Position numbers and translations under genes: made by a program. Below the pieces are notes generated by a model. The model was not told where the DNA came from. It was given only the letters and a program-made list of their open reading frames with translations, and made no database searches. 64,000 bases of DNA from Mycolicibacterium elephantis DSM 44368 (GTDB taxonomy: Bacteria > Actinomycetota > Actinomycetes > Mycobacteriales > Mycobacteriaceae), in NCBI RefSeq assembly GCF_004014805.1, contig NZ_ATDN01000022.1, forward strand, positions 1-64,000, in the 5' to 3' direction. This document shows, piece by piece, positions 34,155 through 42,878 of the stretch. Position 1 is the stretch's first letter. Each line of letters starts with the position of its first letter.

Positions 34155-35111
34155 TCAGGGCACCAGCACGGTGGCGCCGACGGTGCGACGCTCGGCGATG
34201 GCGCGATGGGCCTCCGAGGCGTTCTTGAGCGAAAGCTGTTGTGTCACCGAAATAGTGAGCTGGCCGGAGGCGACGTGCCTGAGAAGGGTTTCGACGCCGG
34301 TTATGCGGTCCGGCCGAACGCCGAGCGAGTATCCAATGACCGACAGGTTGTTGGGCATCAGCGCCGTGGTTGCGATGTCGGCGGGCGTACCGCTCGCGGC
34401 GCCGAAACTGACCATTCGGCCGAACGGTGCCAGGCAGTCCAGGCTGCGCGACGCCACCGTTCCGCCGACGGAGTCGAGCACGAGGTCCACGCCGCACCCG
34501 GCGGCGGCTTCACGGACGCGAAGTGGCCAGTCGTCGCGGGTGTAGTCGACGGCGAAAGCACCGAGTCCCACGATGTGCGCCAGTTTTTCGGGTCTGCTTG
34601 CTGTTCCGATCACGACGTCCGCGCCCGATAGTCGCGCCAGCTGCACGCTGAGACCGCCCACACCACCGGCGCCGGCGTGCACGAGAACCGACTCGCCCGC
34701 TTGCAGGTTTCCGGCATCCACCAACGTCTGATACGCGGTCAGGCCCTGCACCGGCAACACCGCGGCCACCGAGGAGTCGACACCGTCCGGGATCGCGACG
34801 ACGGCGGTGTGCGGTGCGACGGCGTACTCCGCATACCCGTCCTCCACCCACGCGATCACCCGCGTGCCCGGAACCGGTTGAGGCACACCAGCGCCGAGAT
34901 CTGCGACGACGCCGGCGATTTGAAGTCCGAGTCCCGCGGGCAGCGGCAGGTCCTGGCCGAAGGCGCCCTGGCGTTTCATGACGTCGCCGTATGCCACGCC
35001 AGCGGCCTCAACCTTCACCAGGACCTGTCCCGCGCGGGGGCTGGGCTGGTCGACGTCGTCGAGGCGCAGGACCTCCGGCCCGCCGATACCGTGCATCCGG
35101 ATCGCTTTCAT
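34155..35111 (-). CDS. quinone oxidoreductase / zinc-type alcohol dehydrogenase-like protein
   Basis: A 318-residue medium-chain dehydrogenase/reductase of the quinone oxidoreductase branch. The substrate domain opens with MKAIRMHGIGGPEVLRLDDV and the nucleotide domain has VLVHAGAGGVGGLSVQLARL. Zinc-ligand cysteines of classical alcohol dehydrogenases are missing, so it is an NADPH:quinone-reductase type. The start overlaps the monooxygenase stop by ATGA, giving translational coupling. An ACCAATTTC stretch precedes the start, but the extended frame further upstream reads into the monooxygenase. Confidence 0.9.
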   Translation of the reverse strand: MKAIRMHGIGGPEVLRLDDVDQPSPRAGQVLVKVEAAGVAYGDVMKRQGAFGQDLPLPAGLGLQIAGVVADLGAGVPQPVPGTRVIAWVEDGYAEYAVAPHTAVVAIPDGVDSSVAAVLPVQGLTAYQTLVDAGNLQAGESVLVHAGAGGVGGLSVQLARLSGADVVIGTASRPEKLAHIVGLGAFAVDYTRDDWPLRVREAAAGCGVDLVLDSVGGTVASRSLDCLAPFGRMVSFGAASGTPADIATTALMPNNLSVIGYSLGVRPDRITGVETLLRHVASGQLTISVTQQLSLKNASEAHRAIAERRTVGATVLVP

Positions 35112-36529
35112 ACCAATTTCCTTTGCCCGAAAGTCGTTTCGAAGTAGACAGCCGCGGCGTCTGAATCCAGGGCCGCGATGTAGCCGTCGGGCCGGACCAG
35201 GGTCAGCCCGGTGCCGTTTTCGACGTGACGCACGTCGACCAGATCCGGGTGGCACGACGCCTCGGCACGGTTCACCAGCAGGGTGTACTTCGTCGGGTGG
35301 AGCAGCCCGGTGTCGGGGAACCGGTCACCGACGGCGAGCCGGTCGTCGTTGGTGCCGCCGGTGCCGTCACGGTAGGAGACGTCAAGCTGTGTCAACGCGC
35401 GCCTCAACACCCGCTGGATGCCCGGTCGCGGGGTGATGTGCGGGGCGATGTGACGCCGCGCCACTGTCGCAATCGGGTTGCGCAACAGCGTCATCCGAGT
35501 CGCGCGGCGCGTCCCCTTGACCAGCCTGTGCGCGACGGGCGCGCGCTCACCGGCGTAGGAATCCAGAAGACGCGGGTCTGCGTGCCCGTTGACCACCGCG
35601 GCGAGTTTCCAACCGAGGTTGAACGCGTCCTGGATGCCGGTGTTCATGCCCTGTCCGCCCACCACGGAGTGCACGTGTGCCGCGTCGCCCGCGAGGAACA
35701 CCCGACCGACGGAGTGGCGGGCGACTTTGCGTTGGTGAATCTGGAAGCGTCCGGCGTAGTGGACTTTTGCGATGCGCGCCCCTGGGGGTGCGGCGCGGTC
35801 GACGGCGACTTGCAACTCGTCGTAGGTGACGTCGCCGGTGGGGGTCTGGCCCGGTCGGTAGGCGATGGTGAGCCGATGCAGCCCACCCGGCATCGGGAAG
35901 TAGGCGACGAAGGTGCCCCGGTTGAGGAACGCGTGAAATACGTTGTGCGGCAATGACCAGTCCATCTCCACATCGGCGACCGCGAAGTTCTCTTCGAACG
36001 CTGCGCCGACGAACGGCACCCCCAACTGATGCCGGACCGTGCTGTGCGCCCCGTCGCAACCAATCAGCCACGACGTCCACGCGTGTTCTACGCTGCCGTC
36101 GCCGTGTCGCAGTTGCACCTCGACCGCATCGGATTCCTGTCTCAGCGTGACCAATTCAACGGGGCGCTCCACCGTGACGCCGAGGCTCTCGAGGCTGGCT
36201 TTCAGCAGTGCTTCGACCCGCGGCTGCTGCAGCATCAGCAGATAGGGGTATGGACTGTCCAAACCGCGTAAGTCGAGGTGCAGGAACTGCTTTCCCTCGC
36301 TGAACACCTTGAAGTCGGTGACTCCAACGCCCTCGGCGGCTGCGGCGTCGGCGATGCCGAGACGTTCGAAGAGCTCGAGTGTCCGGGGTTGCACGCCAAG
36401 GGCTCTGGTCTCGGCGGTGGGTGCGGGCGCGGCGTCGATGACGCGCACGTCGACCCCGCGGCGTGCCAGTTCGACGGCCATCGTCAGGCCGGTCGGGCCG
36501 GCGCCGACCACCAGTGCATCGGAATTCAT
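35108..36529 (-). CDS. FAD-dependent aromatic monooxygenase
   Basis: A 473-residue class A flavoprotein hydroxylase (PheA/TfdB/MhpA-like). It has the dinucleotide fold VVGAGPTGLTMAVELARRG at the N-terminus, the DG motif LIGCDGAHSTVRHQLG near 160, and the second FAD motif GRVFLAGDAAHVHSVVGGQG with MNTGIQDAFNLGWKLA. A thioredoxin-like C-terminal part follows. These enzymes hydroxylate phenols or polyketide-like aromatics using NAD(P)H. It is the first gene of an operon with the quinone oxidoreductase and the deazaflavin enzyme, and the TetR gene precedes it by 9 bp. Confidence 0.93.
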   Translation of the reverse strand: MNSDALVVGAGPTGLTMAVELARRGVDVRVIDAAPAPTAETRALGVQPRTLELFERLGIADAAAAEGVGVTDFKVFSEGKQFLHLDLRGLDSPYPYLLMLQQPRVEALLKASLESLGVTVERPVELVTLRQESDAVEVQLRHGDGSVEHAWTSWLIGCDGAHSTVRHQLGVPFVGAAFEENFAVADVEMDWSLPHNVFHAFLNRGTFVAYFPMPGGLHRLTIAYRPGQTPTGDVTYDELQVAVDRAAPPGARIAKVHYAGRFQIHQRKVARHSVGRVFLAGDAAHVHSVVGGQGMNTGIQDAFNLGWKLAAVVNGHADPRLLDSYAGERAPVAHRLVKGTRRATRMTLLRNPIATVARRHIAPHITPRPGIQRVLRRALTQLDVSYRDGTGGTNDDRLAVGDRFPDTGLLHPTKYTLLVNRAEASCHPDLVDVRHVENGTGLTLVRPDGYIAALDSDAAAVYFETTFGQRKLV

Positions 36530-36538
36530 GTGTCCTCC

Positions 36539-37171
36539 TTACGGGTTCGGCTTCGGCGCGGTGATGGCCGCGAGGAACAGGTCGACGTGCTCATCGACGT
36601 CGATGGGCGGTACGGGGGATTCGTTCTCGCTGGGCGCGACCAATAGCAGGTTGAGCAGGGTGTGCAAGACCAACGGGCCCAGGAACATTCGCGCCGCGGT
36701 CGTCACGTCGACGTCGCCGACGAGACCGGCCTGCTTGCCGGCGGCGAGAAGTTGACCGGTGCGTTGAAATGCGCGTTGGGGCACCGAACGCCGGAAGATC
36801 TCGCCGACGTGGGGGAGCCGCGGTGTTTCGGCGACGACGATGCGCACCAGCTCGATGTAGTCGCGCTGAATGAGCTGGCCGCCGAGCTCGTGCGCAAGCG
36901 ACCGGAATGCCTGCCGGAGGTCCGCGAGGGTTTTCGGGGCGGGAACGTCGGCGTCGTCGTCGCTGTCACCCAGGGCGATGAGATGTTCCAGCACGTCGGC
37001 GAGCACGGCGTCCTTGTTGGGGAAGCGGGAGTACAAGGTCTCCTTGGATACGCCGGCCTCTTTGGCCAGCGCCGCGGTGCTCACACCCGCGAAGCCGTGA
37101 CGCAGGAACAAGGTGTGCGCGGCCCGGCGGATCTGCTGGACCTTGACGTCGTCGTGCGCGTTTGCCGCCAT
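36539..37171 (-). CDS. TetR-family regulator
   Basis: A 210-residue TetR repressor. The DNA-binding domain is clear: IRRAAHTLFLRHGFAGVSTAALAKEAGVSKETLYSRFPNKDAV in sequence, spread over residues 15-60. The C-terminal ligand domain resembles the AcrR-like type 39. The ATG at 37171 follows a GAGAGGGGCGAG ribosome site; longer upstream frame would run through the operator. It heads the minus-strand cassette and probably represses it through the dyad at 37191-37211. Confidence 0.92.
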   Translation of the reverse strand: MAANAHDDVKVQQIRRAAHTLFLRHGFAGVSTAALAKEAGVSKETLYSRFPNKDAVLADVLEHLIALGDSDDDADVPAPKTLADLRQAFRSLAHELGGQLIQRDYIELVRIVVAETPRLPHVGEIFRRSVPQRAFQRTGQLLAAGKQAGLVGDVDVTTAARMFLGPLVLHTLLNLLLVAPSENESPVPPIDVDEHVDLFLAAITAPKPNP

Positions 37172-37190
37172 CTCGCCCCTCTCAACGAGC

Positions 37191-37211
37191 CGAACCGAAC
37201 GGTACGGTTCG
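37191..37211. promoter_or_regulatory. candidate TetR operator
   Basis: A 21-bp dyad, CGAACCG-N7-CGGTTCG, centred about 30 bp upstream of the TetR start. Arm length, spacing and position are typical of autoregulatory TetR sites. Confidence 0.65.
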
Positions 37212-37248
37212 ACAATAGGGCGCGAGTGGGCCGGGCGCAATATCAAGG

Positions 37249-37310
37249 GCGCCGAGTGTGGGGTCGTGTCACGCGAACCTCGACGATCGCGTGCGGGTAA
37301 CCCACGTTCG
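37249..37310. repeat. 62-bp inverted repeat, right copy
   Basis: Inverted partner of 33657-33718, with identical inner 15 (37249-37263) and outer 22 bases (37289-37310). The outer core contains GTAACCCACGTTCG. Read in the other direction this is CGAAC-N4-GTT, close to the mycobacterial LexA box TCGAAC-N4-GTTCGA but imperfect in one half. Confidence 0.88.
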
Positions 37311-37324
37311 CGACCCTCGGCGGG

Positions 37325-37347
37325 TTGTCGGACGGCTTGCCTAGACT
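37325..37347 (+). promoter_or_regulatory. DNA-damage-type (RecA-NDp/PafBC) promoter of nfo
   Basis: TTGTCGGAC, 8 bases, then TAGACT matches the RecA-independent damage promoter consensus TTGTCRGTG-N8-TAnnnT except at the last two bases of the first block. The -10 ends 6 bp before the GTG start, which predicts a leaderless transcript. It suits an AP endonuclease gene. Confidence 0.7.
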
Positions 37348-37353
37348 GGCGTC

Positions 37354-38106
37354 GTGCTCATCGGTTCGCACGTGCGCTCAGACGATCCCCTGGCCGCCGC
37401 AGGGGCTGACGGCGCCGACGTCGTGCAGTTCTTCCTGGGTAACCCGCAGAGCTGGAAGAAACCCAAGCCACGCGAGGACTCCGAGGTGCTCAAGGCGTCG
37501 GGCATACCGCTCTACGTCCACGCGCCGTACCTCATCAACGTCGCGTCGGCCAACAACCGGGTGCGGATCCCGTCGCGCAAGATCCTGCAGGACACCTGCG
37601 ACGCGGCCGCGGAGATCAACGCGACGGCGGTCATCGTGCACGGGGGCCACGCCGACGACAAGGACTGGGAGGCCGGCTTCGAGCGCTGGGTCAAGGCGCT
37701 GGACTACCTCGAGACCGACGTGCCCGTCTACCTGGAGAACACCGCGGGCGGTGACCACGCGATGGCCCGCCATTTCGACACCATCGCCCGGCTGTGGGAA
37801 CACATCGGCGACAAGGGCATCGGCTTCTGCCTGGACACCTGCCACGCCTGGGCGGCCGGCGAAGCGCTGATCGACGCCGTCGACCGGATCAAGGCCATCA
37901 CCGGCCGCATCGACCTCGTGCACTGCAACGACTCGCGTGATGCCGCCGGATCCGGCGCCGACCGGCACGCGAACTTCGGCACCGGCCAGATCGACCCGCA
38001 GTTGCTGGTCGCCGTGGTCGAGGCCGCCGGCGCCCCCGTCATCTGCGAAACGGCCGACGAAGGCCGCAAGGATGACATCGCCTTCCTGCGCGAACACGTC
38101 GGCTAG
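37354..38106 (+). CDS. nfo: deoxyribonuclease IV (AP endonuclease, Nfo/End)
   Basis: A 250-residue endonuclease IV that cleaves DNA 5' to abasic sites in base excision repair, equivalent to M. tuberculosis End (Rv0670). TIM-barrel metal sites are visible: IGSHVRSDDPL, YVHAPYLINVAS, VIVHGGHADD, VYLENTAGG, GFCLDTCHAWAAGE, LVHCNDSRDAAGSGADRHANFGTG and VICETADE, providing the His, Glu and Asp ligands of the three-zinc centre. The GTG at 37354 probably coincides with the transcript start. Upstream lie the right inverted repeat and a damage-type promoter. Confidence 0.96.
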   Translation: MLIGSHVRSDDPLAAAGADGADVVQFFLGNPQSWKKPKPREDSEVLKASGIPLYVHAPYLINVASANNRVRIPSRKILQDTCDAAAEINATAVIVHGGHADDKDWEAGFERWVKALDYLETDVPVYLENTAGGDHAMARHFDTIARLWEHIGDKGIGFCLDTCHAWAAGEALIDAVDRIKAITGRIDLVHCNDSRDAAGSGADRHANFGTGQIDPQLLVAVVEAAGAPVICETADEGRKDDIAFLREHVG

Positions 38107-38178
38107 CGGCTGATTACGAATTGCTAACCGAACCGCAGTCGAACACGCGATACGGTCCGGTGAACTAGATTCAACGGA

Positions 38179-39426
38179 GTGTCTGCGGTTGACGAGGCGT
38201 CAGTCGCGTCGCAGCATGCCCTCGAGGCGCAACAGACGCGTGAACGCCGACTCAGGTACGTGCGCCGGCTCGCGGTCGCGATCTGGGCCGTCGTCATCGT
38301 GTATCGAACCGCGACAGACGGTTTCGCATTCAACCGGGAACTGTTGCTGCTCTACATCTCCACCGGGCTGCTGGCCGCGAGCATCGGTCAGGCCCGTCGG
38401 ATGCTCTACGTCATCCGCGACTGGCTGCCGTTCGCGTTGGTCCTCGTCGCCTATGACCTGAGCAGGGGAGCGGCCGATCTGGTCGGGCGCCCGACGCTGT
38501 GGCACTGGCAGATCGACGCGGACCGATGGCTGTTCTTCGGCACCGTACCGACGGTATGGCTGCAGGAGCGGCTCAAACTCCCGCATCCGCCCTGGTGGGA
38601 GATCTTCATCAGCTCGGTCTACATGTCGTTCTTCATCCTGCCGTACGCGATCGCGGCGGTGCTGTGGCTGCGCAACCGCGACGAGTGGAAGTCGTTCGTG
38701 CGGTTGTTCGTCGGCCTGTCCTTCGCGGCGCTGGTCATCTACGCGCTGCTGCCCGCCGCTCCGCCCTGGGCGGCCGCGCGCTGCACCGCCGCCGACGTCG
38801 AGGGCGGCCCGGCCGGACCCCGGTGCATGTTCAGATCCGCGCGCGACGCGCCCGACGGCGGCTTGCTCGGCGCGCTGCAGACCACTCAGGACGGCGCCAA
38901 CGCGTGGATCGAGCGCATCGTCGGGCGCGGCTGGGGCAAGCTCAACCTGCACTCGGCCAGCGCGCTGATCGACCAGGGCCAGGCCAGCGTCAACCTGGTG
39001 GCGGCGATCCCGTCGCTGCATGCCGGGCTGTCCCTGGCGCTGGCGATGTTCCTGTGGAACCGGGTGCAACGACGCTGGCGCCCGGTGCTGGTCACCTATG
39101 TGTTGGTGATGGCGTTCACCCTGGTGTACACCGCCGAGCACTACGTCGTCGACATCCTGTTGGGCTGGGTGCTGGCCCTCGTCGTCGTCACCGGCCTCAA
39201 CCGGTTCGAGGCGCGACGATCCGCCGGCGCTGTCGGCCTCCGGTGGCGGTTGGCCGCCCGTAAGGCCCGGGAGCCCGACGTGGCGCCGGTGCCGCTCGAA
39301 CCTGAAGCGCGGCTCGATCCCGGCGGGACGCGCGACGCCGAAGGGCCGCCTCCCGCCGAGCCCGAGACCGACGGGTTCGACGACACCCCCGAGCTCGACG
39401 CGGACGCCTGCGGCCGGCCGGCCTAA
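38179..39426 (+). CDS. PAP2 / inositolphosphotransferase-like membrane protein
   Basis: A 415-residue polytopic membrane protein of the PAP2/Aur1-like superfamily. The phosphatase motifs near the end are IPSLHAGLSLALA and TAEHYVVDILLGWVLA, with the catalytic His residues; six hydrophobic segments are seen across residues 30-340. The last 75 residues are a polar acidic/proline tail. Family members act on lipid phosphates or transfer phospho-head groups such as inositol phosphate. GTG start at 38179; a TAGATT hexamer at 38166-38171 could be its -10. Confidence 0.85.
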   Translation: MSAVDEASVASQHALEAQQTRERRLRYVRRLAVAIWAVVIVYRTATDGFAFNRELLLLYISTGLLAASIGQARRMLYVIRDWLPFALVLVAYDLSRGAADLVGRPTLWHWQIDADRWLFFGTVPTVWLQERLKLPHPPWWEIFISSVYMSFFILPYAIAAVLWLRNRDEWKSFVRLFVGLSFAALVIYALLPAAPPWAAARCTAADVEGGPAGPRCMFRSARDAPDGGLLGALQTTQDGANAWIERIVGRGWGKLNLHSASALIDQGQASVNLVAAIPSLHAGLSLALAMFLWNRVQRRWRPVLVTYVLVMAFTLVYTAEHYVVDILLGWVLALVVVTGLNRFEARRSAGAVGLRWRLAARKAREPDVAPVPLEPEARLDPGGTRDAEGPPPAEPETDGFDDTPELDADACGRPA

Positions 39427-39476
39427 CCGCTGTTACGTGCATTGTGCGGTTGTCGAAAAAGTGTAATAGTGGCGCT

Positions 39477-41105
39477 ATGCCAGACACGCACGTCGTCACC
39501 AACCAGGTCCCGCCCCTGGAGAACTACAACCCCGCCACCTCGCCGGTGCTCACCGAGGCGCTGATCCGCGAAGGCGGCGAATGGGGCCTCGAGGAGGTCA
39601 CCGAGCTCGGTGCGCTCGCGGGTTCGCGGCAGGCGCAGCGCTGGGGTGAGCTCGCCGACCGCAACCGGCCCATCCTGCACACCCACGACCGCTACGGGCA
39701 TCGCATCGACGAGGTCGAGTACGACCCCGCCTATCACGAGCTCATGAAGGTCGCCGTCGGCCATGGCCTGCACGCGGCGCCGTGGGCCGACGACCGGCCC
39801 GGCTCGCACGTCGTGCGCGCCGCCAAGACGTCGGTGTGGACGCCCGAACCCGGCCACATCTGCCCGATCTCGATGACGTACGCCGTCGTGCCGGCACTGC
39901 GTCACAATCCCGAACTCGCCGCGGTCTACGAACCGCTGCTGGCCAGTCGTGAATACGACCCCGAACTCAAGGTGCCCGCCACCAAGGTCGGCATCACCGC
40001 GGGCATGTCGATGACGGAGAAGCAGGGCGGCTCCGACGTGCGCGTCGGCACCACCCAGGCCACCCCCAACGGCTTCGGCAGCTACAGCCTGACCGGGCAC
40101 AAGTGGTTCACGTCCGCGCCGATGAGCGACATCTTCCTCGTGCTCGCGCAGGCGCCCGGCGGGCTCAGCTGCTTCCTGCTGCCCCGCGTGCTGCCCGACG
40201 GCAGCCGCAACCGGATGTACCTGCAGCGGCTCAAGGACAAGCTCGGCAACCACGCGAACGCGTCCAGCGAGGTCGAATACGACGGCGCGATCGCCTGGTT
40301 GGTCGGCGAGGAGGGCAACGGCGTGAAGACCATCATCGAGATGGTCAACCTCACCCGGCTGGACTGCACCCTGGGCAGCGCGACCAGCATGCGCAACGGT
40401 TTGGCCCGCGCGATCCACCATGCCCAGCATCGAAAAGCGTTCGGCGAGTACCTGATCGATCAGCCGCTGATGCGTAACGTGCTGGCCGATTTGGCCGTCG
40501 AGGCCGAAGCCGCGACGATCGTCGCGATGCGCATGGCCGGCGCCACCGACGCCGCCGTGCGCGGCGACGAACGCGAGACGCTGCTGCGCCGAATCGGGCT
40601 TGCCGCCAGCAAGTACTGGGTGTGCAAGCGCGCCACCCCCCATGCCGCCGAGGCGATGGAATGTCTGGGCGGCAACGGCTACGTCGAGGACTCCGGCATG
40701 CCGCGGCTGTACCGCGAAGCGCCGCTGATGGGCATCTGGGAAGGCTCCGGGAACGTCAGCGCGTTGGATACGTTGCGCGCCATGGTGACTCGCCCGGAGT
40801 GCGTCGACGTGCTGTTCGACGAACTCGGCACGACGGCGGGCGCCGACCCGCGGCTGGACCAGCACGTGCAGGCGCTGCGTCCGGCGCTGGGTGACGGCGA
40901 GACGATCCAGTACCGGGCGCGCAAGGTCGCCGAGGACATCTGCCTGGCGCTGCAGGGGTCGCTGCTGGTGCGCCACGGCCACCCCGCGGTCGCCGAGGCG
41001 TTCCTCGCGACGCGCATGGGCGGCGCGTGGGGCGGTGCGTTCGGAACCCTGCCCACCGGACTGGATCTCGGGCCGATCCTCGAGCGGGCACTGGTCAAGG
41101 GATGA
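39477..41105 (+). CDS. fadE8: acyl-CoA dehydrogenase, AidB/FadE8 type
   Basis: A 542-residue acyl-CoA dehydrogenase of the AidB subgroup, at the position of M. tuberculosis fadE8 (Rv0672). Long N-terminal segment, then ITAGMSMTEKQGGSDVR for the FAD and substrate site, FTSAPMSDIFLVLAQ, TRLDCTLGSATSMRNGLARA, and the C-terminal ECLGGNGYVEDSGMPRLYREAPLMGIWEGSGNV signature seen in pieces. AidB-type proteins bind FAD and DNA in E. coli; the mycobacterial one is expected in fatty-acid or branched-chain acyl-CoA oxidation. Start is the ATG at 39477. A 60-bp palindrome lies 21 bp after the stop. Confidence 0.9.
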   Translation: MPDTHVVTNQVPPLENYNPATSPVLTEALIREGGEWGLEEVTELGALAGSRQAQRWGELADRNRPILHTHDRYGHRIDEVEYDPAYHELMKVAVGHGLHAAPWADDRPGSHVVRAAKTSVWTPEPGHICPISMTYAVVPALRHNPELAAVYEPLLASREYDPELKVPATKVGITAGMSMTEKQGGSDVRVGTTQATPNGFGSYSLTGHKWFTSAPMSDIFLVLAQAPGGLSCFLLPRVLPDGSRNRMYLQRLKDKLGNHANASSEVEYDGAIAWLVGEEGNGVKTIIEMVNLTRLDCTLGSATSMRNGLARAIHHAQHRKAFGEYLIDQPLMRNVLADLAVEAEAATIVAMRMAGATDAAVRGDERETLLRRIGLAASKYWVCKRATPHAAEAMECLGGNGYVEDSGMPRLYREAPLMGIWEGSGNVSALDTLRAMVTRPECVDVLFDELGTTAGADPRLDQHVQALRPALGDGETIQYRARKVAEDICLALQGSLLVRHGHPAVAEAFLATRMGGAWGGAFGTLPTGLDLGPILERALVKG

Positions 41106-41126
41106 CCTCTCTATTCCGTCTATTGC

Positions 41127-41186
41127 GCGAGCAGACGCGAAAACCCCCTAAAAAGGGTGAAATGAGGGGTTTTCACGTCTGCTCGC
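41127..41186. repeat. 60-bp palindromic element, copy 6
   Basis: It lies between fadE8 and echA4, 21 bp after the former's stop. Arms GCGAGCAGACGCGAAAACCC and GGGGTTTTCACGTCTGCTCGC-type pair with one change. It is the only copy whose plus-strand 20-codon frame has a stop (TGA in the core). Confidence 0.92.
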
Positions 41187-41205
41187 CGAAGAGGTGGGGC
41201 TGCTC

Positions 41206-42144
41206 ATGACGCACGCGATCAGACCCGTCGACTTCGACAACCTGAAGACGATGACCTACGAGGTGACAGGCCGGGTTGCCCGCATCACGTTCAACAGGCC
41301 CGAGAAGGGCAACGCGATCGTCGCGGACACGCCACTGGAACTATCGGCGCTCGTCGAACGGGCCGACCTCGACCCCAACGTGCACGTCATCCTGGTTTCC
41401 GGTCGGGGCGAAGGCTTTTGCGCGGGCTTCGACCTGTCGGCCTACGCGGAGGGGTCGTCGTCGGCGGGCGGCGGCAGCCCGTATCGCGACACCGTGCTGT
41501 CCGGTAAGACCCAGGCGATCAACCACCTGCCCGATCGGCCGTGGGACCCGATGATCGACTACCAGATGATGAGCCGGTTCGTGCGCGGGTTCGCCAGCCT
41601 CATGCACGCCGACAAGCCGACGGTGGTCAAGATCCACGGCTATTGCGTGGCCGGCGGCACCGACATCGCGTTGCACGCGGATCAGGTGATCGCCGCCGCC
41701 GACGCCAAGATCGGCTATCCGCCCACCCGGGTGTGGGGCATCCCGGCGGCCGGGATGTGGGCACATCGTCTCGGTGATCAGCGCGCGAAACGACTGCTGC
41801 TGACCGGGGATTCGATCACCGGGGCGCAGGCGGCCGAATGGGGTCTGGCGGTGGAGGCGCCGCCTCCCGACGAGCTCGACGAACGCACCGAACGGCTGGT
41901 CGAGCGGATCGCCGCCGTCCCGGTCAACCAGCTCATCATGGTCAAGCTGGCGATGAACTCCGCGCTGTACGCGCAGGGCACCGCGAACAGCGCCATGATC
42001 TCGACGGTGTTCGACGGCATCGCCCGCCACACCCCGGAAGGGCACGCGTTCGTCGCGCAGTCGCGTGAACACGGCTTCCGTGAGGCGGTCCGGCAGCGCG
42101 ACGAGCCGTTCGGCGATCACGGCCGGACGGCGTCGGGCGTCTAG
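41206..42144 (+). CDS. echA4: enoyl-CoA hydratase/crotonase family (EchA4 position)
   Basis: A 312-residue crotonase-fold protein in the place of Rv0673. The oxyanion-hole blocks are VILVSGRGEGFCAGFDLSAYAEG and VVKIHGYCVAGGTDIALHADQVIAA. The usual second catalytic glutamate (at the GIPAAGM region) is replaced, so it may not be a true hydratase. An insertion of about 40 residues (SSSAGGGSPYRD to MIDYQMM) is longer than in classical EchA. The ATG at 41206 is preferred; a GTG at 41194 is possible. It runs towards the PaaX-like gene with a 2-bp gap. Confidence 0.88.
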   Translation: MTHAIRPVDFDNLKTMTYEVTGRVARITFNRPEKGNAIVADTPLELSALVERADLDPNVHVILVSGRGEGFCAGFDLSAYAEGSSSAGGGSPYRDTVLSGKTQAINHLPDRPWDPMIDYQMMSRFVRGFASLMHADKPTVVKIHGYCVAGGTDIALHADQVIAAADAKIGYPPTRVWGIPAAGMWAHRLGDQRAKRLLLTGDSITGAQAAEWGLAVEAPPPDELDERTERLVERIAAVPVNQLIMVKLAMNSALYAQGTANSAMISTVFDGIARHTPEGHAFVAQSREHGFREAVRQRDEPFGDHGRTASGV

Positions 42145-42146
42145 CG

Positions 42147-42878
42147 ATGCCGAGGCTCTCGCGGATGACGGCGCGCTCGGTGGTGCTGAGCGTGTTGCTC
42201 GGCGCGCATCCCGCGTGCGCCACCGCAAGCGAACTCGTCAGGCTCACAGCCGATTTCGGGCTCAAGGAGTCGGCGGTCCGGGTGGCATTGACCAGGATGG
42301 TCAGCGCGGGAGACCTGGTGCGGGACCGGGACGGCTACCGGCTGTCGGACCGGCTACTGGCCCGTCAGCGCCGCCAGGACGACGCGCTCAACCCGCGTCT
42401 GCGCGAGTGGAACGGTGACTGGACCATGCTGGTGATCACCAGCGTCGGCACCGACGCCCGCACCCGATCCGGGCTGCGGACGGCGTTGCAGCAGAACAGG
42501 TTCGCCGAACTGCGCGAAGGTGTGTGGCTGCGTCCGGACAACCTCGACATGGTCTCGCCCGCCGACGTGCTGACCCACGTCCGGGTGATGCGCGCCCGCG
42601 ACGACGACCCGGTCGGTCTCGCCGCCCAACTGTGGGATCTGTCGGAATGGGCGGCGACGGGCCGTGAACTGCTGGACGAAATCGACTCGGCGCCAGATAT
42701 TCCCGGTCGGTTCGTCGCGGCGGCCGGTATCGTGCGTCACCTGCTCACCGATCCCGTACTGCCCGCCGAGTTGCTGCCCGACGACTGGCCCGGTGCGGCG
42801 CTGCGCGAGGTGTACACGACCTTCGCCGCGGAGCTGAGTTCGCGGCGCGAACCCGAACAACTGATGGAGGCGACATGA
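42147..42878 (+). CDS. PaaX-family transcriptional regulator
   Basis: A 243-residue regulator of the PaaX type, at the position of Rv0674. Members sense acyl- or aryl-CoA thioesters (phenylacetyl-CoA in E. coli) and repress catabolic genes. The winged helix is SELVRLTADFGLKESAVRVALTRMVSAGDL; the central domain has GDWTMLVI and ELREGVWLRPDNL. Its position between two crotonase genes and overlap (ATGA) with echA5 suggest it senses an intermediate of the same acyl-CoA pathway. Confidence 0.88.
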   Translation: MPRLSRMTARSVVLSVLLGAHPACATASELVRLTADFGLKESAVRVALTRMVSAGDLVRDRDGYRLSDRLLARQRRQDDALNPRLREWNGDWTMLVITSVGTDARTRSGLRTALQQNRFAELREGVWLRPDNLDMVSPADVLTHVRVMRARDDDPVGLAAQLWDLSEWAATGRELLDEIDSAPDIPGRFVAAAGIVRHLLTDPVLPAELLPDDWPGAALREVYTTFAAELSSRREPEQLMEAT

